From Sphingobacteriales bacterium 44-61 (GTDB taxonomy: Bacteria > Bacteroidota > Bacteroidia > Chitinophagales > Chitinophagaceae), in the NCBI GenBank assembly GCA_001898405.1, contig MKTW01000001.1:310001-374000 (forward strand): DNA of 64,000 bases, read 5' to 3'. Under the pieces are notes generated by a model. That model was given only the letters and a program-made list of their open reading frames with translations, had not been told where the DNA came from and did no database searches. The first letter of the stretch is position 1, and each line of letters starts with the position of its first letter. Of this stretch, positions 58,592-64,000 are shown piece by piece. Made by a program: the position numbers and the translations under genes.

Positions 58592-58650
58592 CGGTAATCG
58601 TTAGAGGATTAAATTTATTCCGTAGCACAAATTACTACTTACTTTCAGTT

Positions 58651-59130
58651 TCACTTCGGTTCAGCAAGCTTATTGTTCAGCCGGTTGTTAAACTTGCCTA
58701 TTCTCCGTACCCGCTTCAGCGAATCCAGTTTTCTTTTCCCTGCTGCTGTGTCCTGCACAGAGGGTACAACAGGCTCGGGAGTGGGCTGGGTCACGATATC
58801 TTCCACTTTTGTTTTGCTGATCGAGTCCATCACCGCTTTCATTAACTGCGGATGCTGACGATAATACGCATAGCTTTTATCGAATTGATTACGCGTGATC
58901 TTATGGATCTGGAATATCTTCTCATTCCATTTCTGGGTTTCAGCTATTTTATCGACCGAAGTATCCCGGTAAAACACATAATTGTTCAGAAAATCTCCTG
59001 CACGGATCATATCCCACATCACTGCCTGCATTTTAGGCTGAGGCAACACATCTTTGGGTAATTTATTTTTATCGCTGCAGGCCATTATGCCTGTAAGCAA
59101 CAGTAGTAAGGGAAAACTCAGTTTTTTCAT
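58651..59130 (-). CDS. DUF4296 lipoprotein
   Basis: 159 residues. The signal sequence LSFPLLLLLTGIMACSD has a lipobox with Cys18, so the protein is lipid-anchored in the envelope. The mature part carries the DUF4296 pattern (PQPKMQAVMWDMIRAGDF, RNQFDKSYAYYRQHPQLM) and a Pro-rich, basic tail. Function unknown. Its ATG overlaps the stop of the DUF4835 gene by four bases, so they are coupled. Confidence 0.82.
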   Translation of the reverse strand: MKKLSFPLLLLLTGIMACSDKNKLPKDVLPQPKMQAVMWDMIRAGDFLNNYVFYRDTSVDKIAETQKWNEKIFQIHKITRNQFDKSYAYYRQHPQLMKAVMDSISKTKVEDIVTQPTPEPVVPSVQDTAAGKRKLDSLKRVRRIGKFNNRLNNKLAEPK

Positions 59131-60044
59131 CGCAGCTCTTTGTAAGCATTGCCATTCGTAATATCGATCTTTGCAAGAATATCAGCAGCTCTTGTCTTTT
59201 TATCCTTGTCTGCCCGGCTGAATACCTTTATCAATTCCGAACTCTTGCCCTGCAAAAAGAATTGCAGTATCATTGAATTGGGATTCTCTTTATTCAGGGT
59301 ATTAAGAAAATTGAGACTGTTCAATATTCCGTTCCTTGCTTCATCTTCATTTTCATAAAAAAGGTCCATGCCTGAACGGTAATAGGAATAAAGCGCGTCG
59401 TGTATCAATGCATACCTGTTATTGTTCAGGTTTTCAGCCAACCAGTACCTGTTGCGCTGGCTTTCATAAGAGCGCCATCCGGTAATGTCACGGTTTTCTG
59501 GCGCATTATTTACGATATTCCAGGCTTTTTGAAAATAAGTATCTCCTCCACGCAAAGCAAAGGAGCCATAATCCAGTCCCAGGATGATATTGATATAATA
59601 AGCCATTATTGCGGGCAGATTCGCCACTGTAGGATCGTTGCCCTGAACCCTGTTCTCATTGAACTCAACCGGCTGAAATTCCTGGTAACGGAACACTACA
59701 TTATCATCAATAAAATTGATCAGCGGGGAATCGTACGAACTGTTGAAGATGGGTCTGGCCGCTTGTACAGTAAGCGAGCCCTTGTACATGTTATTGCCTA
59801 ATTCCTGTTCCACATTGAGCAGGAAATTGCATTGTATCTTTTCATTGCTCTGAAATGCATCCTTGGTCCATTTGCGGTTGTTTACAAAATTGACCAGGGC
59901 TGTTTGCAGGGTCTGGAAGATCTTCTTGTCTACATTCGTACTGATCTTACTGGTCAGCACGGTAAGCTTTGCCTGTAATTCCTGGGAACGGGCAGTTTGC
60001 AGCAGGAACACCATCGCCACAAAAAGCACTGTTTTTTTAAGCAT
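59127..60044 (-). CDS. DUF4835 secreted protein
   Basis: 305 residues with a signal peptide (KKTVLFVAMVFLLQTARSQ). The mature N-terminus ELQAKLTVLTSKISTNVDKKIFQTLQTALVNFVNNRKW and the later YQEFQPVEFNENRV, IMAYYINIILGLDYGSFALRGG motifs are typical of DUF4835, a Bacteroidota-specific family usually encoded right after coaBC. Function unknown. The coaBC stop overlaps its start by eight bases. Confidence 0.88.
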   Translation of the reverse strand: MLKKTVLFVAMVFLLQTARSQELQAKLTVLTSKISTNVDKKIFQTLQTALVNFVNNRKWTKDAFQSNEKIQCNFLLNVEQELGNNMYKGSLTVQAARPIFNSSYDSPLINFIDDNVVFRYQEFQPVEFNENRVQGNDPTVANLPAIMAYYINIILGLDYGSFALRGGDTYFQKAWNIVNNAPENRDITGWRSYESQRNRYWLAENLNNNRYALIHDALYSYYRSGMDLFYENEDEARNGILNSLNFLNTLNKENPNSMILQFFLQGKSSELIKVFSRADKDKKTRAADILAKIDITNGNAYKELR

Positions 60045-61233
60045 AGTAAGAAGTGATTATGGTATCAACAATATCCTTCGCCACAGCTTCTTTTGATTTG
60101 GTATCGAAACGGATCTCTTTTCCATCCCGTTGGAAGATCGTGATCTTATTGGTGTCATATCCGAAACCGGCGCCTGCATCATTAAGGGAGTTCAGCACGA
60201 TCATATCTGCATTCTTCGCCTCAAGTTTTCCCAGTGCATAATTCCTTTCATCTGTAGTCTCCAATGCAAAGCCTACCAGCACCTGGCTTTTCTTTTTCCG
60301 TCCGCCAAGACTTTTCAGAATGTCTTTTGTTTTAGTCAGTTCCAGGTGGAACGTATCTTCCTTTTTCTTGATCTTCTCAGGAGCTTTTGCGACAGGCGTA
60401 TAATCGGCTACTGCTGCCGACATAATAGCCAGGTCGGCCGTGTTGAACACTTCCTCGCAGGCTGCATACATTTCTGAAGCAGACGTCACATTCACCAGCT
60501 TAATGCCATTGGCTGAAAAAGCCGTGTGCAGGGGACCTGCCACCAGCGTTACTTCGGCACCTTGCCTGTATAATTCCTTTGCGATCGCAATACCCATTTT
60601 ACCGGAAGAATGATTACCTATGAAACGAACCGGGTCAATTGCTTCGTATGTGGGGCCGGCTGTTACCAGGGCTTTACGGCCGGCAAGCGGTTTGGCTGAA
60701 AAAAAATGATCGGTTATGTATTGCACCAGCTGCTCCGGTTCCGCCATCCGCCCATCGCCAAATAAACCACTGGCCAGCTCTCCTTTTTCTACCGGGATAA
60801 CGGTATTACCAAAGGACTGTATTAACTGAAGGTTTTTGACAGTGGAGGGGTGATGCCACATATCTTCATCCATTGCCGGAGCCACCACCACAGGGCAGGT
60901 AGCAGAAAGATAGGTGGCGAGTAAAAGATTATCGCATTGCCCGTGGGCCATTTTAGCCAGTGTATTGCAGCTTAAAGGCGCTATCAGCATAATATCGGCC
61001 CAACGGCCTATCATTACGTGGTTGGCCCAGCTTTGCCCGTCAAACAGGTCTGTAAGCACAGGATTGCGGCTGAGGGTGGACAGGGTCAGGGGAGTAACGA
61101 AATCTTTTGCTGCAGGCGTCATCACCACTTTTACTTCAGCACCAGCTTTAACCAGCAATCTTACTAGGTGCACTGATTTGTATGCAGCGATGCTGCCGGT
61201 GATGCCAAGCAATATTTTTTTTCCTTCCAGCAT
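60037..61233 (-). CDS. coaBC: Bifunctional phosphopantothenoylcysteine decarboxylase / phosphopantothenate-cysteine ligase
   Basis: 398 residues. Carries out two steps of coenzyme A synthesis. The decarboxylase half (residues 1-190) has GITGSIAAYKSVHLVR, catalytic His72 in WANHVMIGRWAD and PAMDEDMW, with Asp where many bacteria have Asn. The ligase half has VTAGPTYEAIDPVRFIGNHSSGKMG, AAVADYTPVAKAPEKIKKK and GFALETTD. In the usual block with rpoZ and bamD upstream. Confidence 0.95.
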   Translation of the reverse strand: MLEGKKILLGITGSIAAYKSVHLVRLLVKAGAEVKVVMTPAAKDFVTPLTLSTLSRNPVLTDLFDGQSWANHVMIGRWADIMLIAPLSCNTLAKMAHGQCDNLLLATYLSATCPVVVAPAMDEDMWHHPSTVKNLQLIQSFGNTVIPVEKGELASGLFGDGRMAEPEQLVQYITDHFFSAKPLAGRKALVTAGPTYEAIDPVRFIGNHSSGKMGIAIAKELYRQGAEVTLVAGPLHTAFSANGIKLVNVTSASEMYAACEEVFNTADLAIMSAAVADYTPVAKAPEKIKKKEDTFHLELTKTKDILKSLGGRKKKSQVLVGFALETTDERNYALGKLEAKNADMIVLNSLNDAGAGFGYDTNKITIFQRDGKEIRFDTKSKEAVAKDIVDTIITSYYA

Positions 61234-61318
61234 AGGTTATCAAAAATACCATATAAAATACAAACGATCCAGCTTTGGGCCGGATCGTGTATACTATTTA
61301 ACACCGGTTTGCCGGTGA

Positions 61319-61660
61319 TCAATCAAACAGTTGGTCTTCGCCTTTGCGGAAGTACACTTTTGAATCCATGAACTCCTGGGTTGCCAGCAGTGCAGGGTTA
61401 GGCATTCTTTCATAAGCCCTGGAGATTTCGATCTGCTCTTTGTTTTCATGAATTTCTTCCAGGCTGTCTGTATGGCTGGCAAATTCATCCAGCTTATTGT
61501 GCAATTCTTCTTTCAAAGAAATATTGATCTGGTTAGCCCTTTTAGCAATTATGGCAATAGATTCATATAAATTACCCGTTCTGCTTTTCAGGTCATCCAG
61601 GCTTTTGGTTTCCACATTGTTAGCGATACCAGCGCTAAGCTGGCGTCTTAACTTACTCAT
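61319..61660 (-). CDS. rpoZ: RNA polymerase omega subunit
   Basis: 113 residues. The omega core is visible as SRTGNLYESIAIIAKRANQI followed by ISRAYERMPNPALLATQEFM, which help beta-prime fold and assemble. Longer than the E. coli protein, as usual in Bacteroidota. Its ATG overlaps the bamD stop by four bases. The gap to coaBC is 85 bp and contains a short hairpin (CACCGG-TTTG-CCGGTG). Confidence 0.85.
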   Translation of the reverse strand: MSKLRRQLSAGIANNVETKSLDDLKSRTGNLYESIAIIAKRANQINISLKEELHNKLDEFASHTDSLEEIHENKEQIEISRAYERMPNPALLATQEFMDSKVYFRKGEDQLFD

Positions 61661-62457
61661 ATATTGCTATTTAAGTTTTTAATATTTGTTTGCGATAAAG
61701 CGATATAGTCTTCTACTTCCTTACGGAATTTGCTTTCAGGGAACCGGTCTACAAACTCATGGCAAGCATCGATCACCTGCTCATAACGCTCTGCTTTCTT
61801 TTCCTCCACGCTCAGTTCTGCAAAGCGATAATACGATTTTATTGCCATTAATTTGTATTCATCCAGCCGGGAGGATTCAGGGTAGGCATTGATCAGCGTG
61901 GTGAATGCCACACCAGCAGCCCTGAACTGGCTCATATTATAATACAAAAACGCACCTTTATAATCCTTTGTTTCCAGCTTGGCCCGGCAGGTCTCAATAA
62001 TGGCAGTCGCTTCTTTATTTTTTTCTGAACCCGGGTGCGTATTGATAAACACCTGCATCATTCCCATTGCTTTGATCGTGTTGGTTTGATCAAGCTCCGG
62101 CTTGGGTGATTGTTTATAATAGCTGTAAGCCCGCATATAGGCCATTTCCTCTGCCTTGGTACTATTAGGGAATATTTCCAGGAAGGTTTTGAACAGGTTC
62201 TCTGCATTCAGATAATCTGCCTGGTTATAAGCGCAATAAGCATACTTATAATAGATATCCTGGAATTCAGGCCTGGTTTTATAATAAGGCATTACATCCT
62301 CAAAAAGAACCTGGGCTTTAGTATACTTTTTCTGAACAAAGTATTTTTCAGCTACCCGTAATTTATATTCTGGGTCTGGGCTCTTGAGGATCTTAGTGAT
62401 TCCTTTGCTGCAACTGCTCAGGAAGATCAAGGCTATTATTACAGGTACAAAACGCAT
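61657..62457 (-). CDS. bamD: Outer-membrane assembly lipoprotein BamD
   Basis: 266 residues from the ATG at 62457, which begins the lipoprotein signal (RFVPVIIALIFLSSCSKG, Cys16); a longer frame adds 14 residues beyond a good -7 box. The mature protein has TPR-like repeats: YKLRVAEKYFVQKKYTKAQVLFEDV, NAENLFKTFLEIFPNSTKAEE and the C-terminal YEQVIDACHEFVDRFPESKF. It serves the BAM complex that inserts barrels such as SprA, SusC and OmpA-like proteins. First gene of bamD-rpoZ-coaBC-DUF4835-DUF4296. Confidence 0.92.
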   Translation of the reverse strand: MRFVPVIIALIFLSSCSKGITKILKSPDPEYKLRVAEKYFVQKKYTKAQVLFEDVMPYYKTRPEFQDIYYKYAYCAYNQADYLNAENLFKTFLEIFPNSTKAEEMAYMRAYSYYKQSPKPELDQTNTIKAMGMMQVFINTHPGSEKNKEATAIIETCRAKLETKDYKGAFLYYNMSQFRAAGVAFTTLINAYPESSRLDEYKLMAIKSYYRFAELSVEEKKAERYEQVIDACHEFVDRFPESKFRKEVEDYIALSQTNIKNLNSNI

Positions 62458-62466
62458 AAAGGTGTG

Positions 62467-62500
62467 CAAAGTTAATAGATACCGACAAAACTTACGCAAA
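62467..62500 (-). promoter_or_regulatory. bamD operon promoter
   Basis: Minus strand TTTG (62497-62500), 22-bp spacer, TAACTTTG (62467-62474), then ATG after nine bases. Confidence 0.55.
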
Positions 62501-62554
62501 AAAGATAGTTGACCAAAACAGCTTAGTTAAGGTTTTGATAAAGAGGCTCGTAGA

Positions 62555-62587
62555 ATAAAAAAACCCTTCCGCAGACGCGGAAGGGTT
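62555..62587 (-). terminator. Terminator of the OmpA-like gene
   Basis: AACCCTTCCGC and its exact complement across a four-base loop, followed on the minus strand by seven Ts. Confidence 0.87.
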
Positions 62588-62614
62588 ATCTATCAGCAAA
62601 AAGTAAAGCTTAGT

Positions 62615-64000
62615 TTATTTTTTACGCAGGTTCGGGTGCGGAGGAGCAACAGTATTTGGTCCATCTTCACCAGCGCTAGCGCCACGGAGATCAACTGTGT
62701 TGCAATCGCCACCTTCCTGACCGTAGTTGAAGATAAAGCGGTCCTGGCTGATACCTTCTTTTTCAACAAGGTGAGTGATCACTTTATTTACGTGATCCCA
62801 GCTCAGTTGCTGCTCTTTCTTGCTTGAAGAGCAATAACCAACTACAACTACTTTACATTCAGGGCTGTTACGCAGCCTTGAAGCTACTGTAGACAGTACA
62901 GCTTTAGCGTCATCGCTCAGGTTGTTAGAACCAGATTTGAAAGTAACGCTAGGCAGAGCACCCAGTGTAGTAGCGCAATCATTGCTTTTTGCAACCAGGC
63001 CTTCGTAGCAGGATGCATCAGGGCAAGGACATTTACCTACACCATCAGCATCTACTGGCTGGCAGTAAGTTGGAGTAATCAGTTGTTTGTCTTTGTAATC
63101 AGGAACGCCGTCACCATCAGTATCCAGCGCTACACCATGAGAGTTAACAGGTGCACCGGCAGGAGTTTGTTCCTGGTCGAATTGGTCAGTGATACCGTCA
63201 CCATCGCTATCAGGCAGTACGGGTTTGGGCAGCCTCATCAGGCGAGGGTTGCGGATCTCGCTGTAAGCGTAATCCAGCGGGTTCAGCCAGTACAGAGGTT
63301 CAACTGCTTTTTTACCCAGGTTATAGTTCAGACCCAGTGACAAGAAATGGAATGCATCATAGTCACGAGTCAGGTCTCCTTGTTCAGCCCAACGTTGTCC
63401 GTCAAGCAGGTCGTCTTTTACGAATGTCCAGCGGTCTTCCAGAGCAAGGTTGAATTTGTTGCTCAGTTTGAAAGCCATACCAGCACCCAGGGTCAGGCTG
63501 GGACGGAAGGTATCGTTGAATAAAGTAGCAGTAGTTTGCTTATCGTTGTCTGCACGTGTTTCGTAAGAATCATCCAGCACATCTTTCAATGCTTTCCTCG
63601 TGTCTTTACGGTTTGAATAAACGTTACCGGAAATAGAAGCAAACTCGGTAGTATAAATACCACCAGTATTGTCATTTGCAGCATTGATCCTTGCGTCATA
63701 GATCAAACCACCGATACCACCGAACAGGTAGAAGTTCATACCTGTTTTCGCTTTGTGGAAGCGGATATTGTTCAGGGTGATAACACCTTGCAGTGACAGG
63801 TCCTGAACCCTCGTTTTGTAGTTGGAATAGATCAATGATCCGGCAGGATAACCATCAGTTACCCAGGGAGTACCTGCATGCACTGTTGACTGTTTCCAGT
63901 TCAAACCGCGAGGCTCTCCGAATACATACTCCAAACGGGCAGAGAACACATATCCGAATGACTTACGGATGTGAACGCCGAAGTTGGGAGCGGTGAGGAA
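62615..64000 (-). CDS. OmpA-like outer-membrane protein with TSP3 repeats, 5' truncated
   Basis: The frame is open to the edge of the window, so the N-terminus and signal peptide are missing; 461 residues are visible. An N-terminal beta-barrel (LEYVFGEPRGLNWKQ, GMNFYLFGGIGGLIYD, FNLALEDRWTFVKDDLL, YDAFHFLSLGLNYNLG) is followed by calcium-binding thrombospondin type 3 repeats (DSDGDGITDQFD, DTDGDGVPDYKD), a short Cys-rich stretch and a C-terminal OmpA-type peptidoglycan-binding domain (LPSVTFKSGSNNLSDDAKAVL, VVVGYCSSSKKEQQLSWDHV). Such proteins tie the outer membrane to the cell wall. Confidence 0.88.
   Translation of the reverse strand, partial: FLTAPNFGVHIRKSFGYVFSARLEYVFGEPRGLNWKQSTVHAGTPWVTDGYPAGSLIYSNYKTRVQDLSLQGVITLNNIRFHKAKTGMNFYLFGGIGGLIYDARINAANDNTGGIYTTEFASISGNVYSNRKDTRKALKDVLDDSYETRADNDKQTTATLFNDTFRPSLTLGAGMAFKLSNKFNLALEDRWTFVKDDLLDGQRWAEQGDLTRDYDAFHFLSLGLNYNLGKKAVEPLYWLNPLDYAYSEIRNPRLMRLPKPVLPDSDGDGITDQFDQEQTPAGAPVNSHGVALDTDGDGVPDYKDKQLITPTYCQPVDADGVGKCPCPDASCYEGLVAKSNDCATTLGALPSVTFKSGSNNLSDDAKAVLSTVASRLRNSPECKVVVVGYCSSSKKEQQLSWDHVNKVITHLVEKEGISQDRFIFNYGQEGGDCNTVDLRGASAGEDGPNTVAPPHPNLRKK

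Noticed and set aside
1-64000. CRISPR arrays, rRNA operons or prophage structural genes
   Set aside because: None seen: no regularly spaced repeats, no rRNA-like stretches, no capsid, tail or terminase motifs.

Overview
The window comes from a Bacteroidota chromosome, most likely Chitinophagaceae or a close relative. The evidence is a full SprA translocon of the type IX secretion system (T9SS), two proteins ending in the T9SS type B (gliding-motility C-terminal) sorting domain, a SusC/SusD pair, futalosine-route menaquinone genes, the bamD-rpoZ-coaBC-DUF4835-DUF4296 block, and promoters with the Bacteroidota -7 box (TAnnTTTG) and few Shine-Dalgarno sites.

Layout. 1-1.8 kb: end of a T9SS type B surface protein. 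1.82-6.73 kb: a 4.9-kb IS1-type mobile element with 22-bp perfect terminal inverted repeats and an 8-bp target duplication (GATTTTTT), inserted just upstream of the guaB promoter. It carries its transposase in the middle, two tandem tRNA-like RNAs, shared palindromic operators, and passenger genes: a retropepsin/SEC-C protein in a coupled three-gene operon, a coiled-coil/winged-helix-like protein, a LytTR regulator and several small proteins. 6.77-16.9 kb: guaB, a 5'(3')-deoxyribonucleotidase, a DUF2339 membrane protein, lnt, an alpha/beta hydrolase, a large PKD-rich T9SS cargo protein, an SDR and a small secreted protein. 16.9-27.6 kb, minus strand: ruvA, sprA and three genes resembling WbpB, WbpD and WbpA, packed as one apparent operon that places T9SS export beside nucleotide-sugar synthesis. 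27.7-38.8 kb: fabH, a helical-repeat protein, a PLP sulfur-amino-acid enzyme, a GNAT, fabD, folE with two tandem PTPS/QueD-family genes, mqnB-mqnD, a photolyase and an aminotransferase IV/PabC-like enzyme.

38.9-57.2 kb is signalling-rich. It holds four NarL/LuxR-type response regulators and two HisKA_3 histidine kinases. Two paralogous modules (membrane protein, kinase, regulator) lie at 50.5-52.6 and 54.9-57.2 kb. Two other regulators (38.9 and 53.4 kb) each have a divergent, related structured RNA candidate driven by near-identical promoters. Between them lie an MG-domain surface protein, a SusC-SusD-EEP hydrolase operon, an FkbM methyltransferase and a SAM methyltransferase. 57.2-64 kb, minus strand: the two 3-oxoacid CoA-transferase subunits, DUF4296, DUF4835, coaBC, rpoZ, bamD, and an OmpA-like protein with thrombospondin-3 repeats that runs off the end.

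The strongest new-looking items are the IS1-type element with its tRNA-like pair, the paired regulator/ncRNA loci, a triple-TTACCGGTAA intergenic repeat present twice, and the sprA-wbp operon. Functions are read from sequence motifs and family knowledge; no searches were run.
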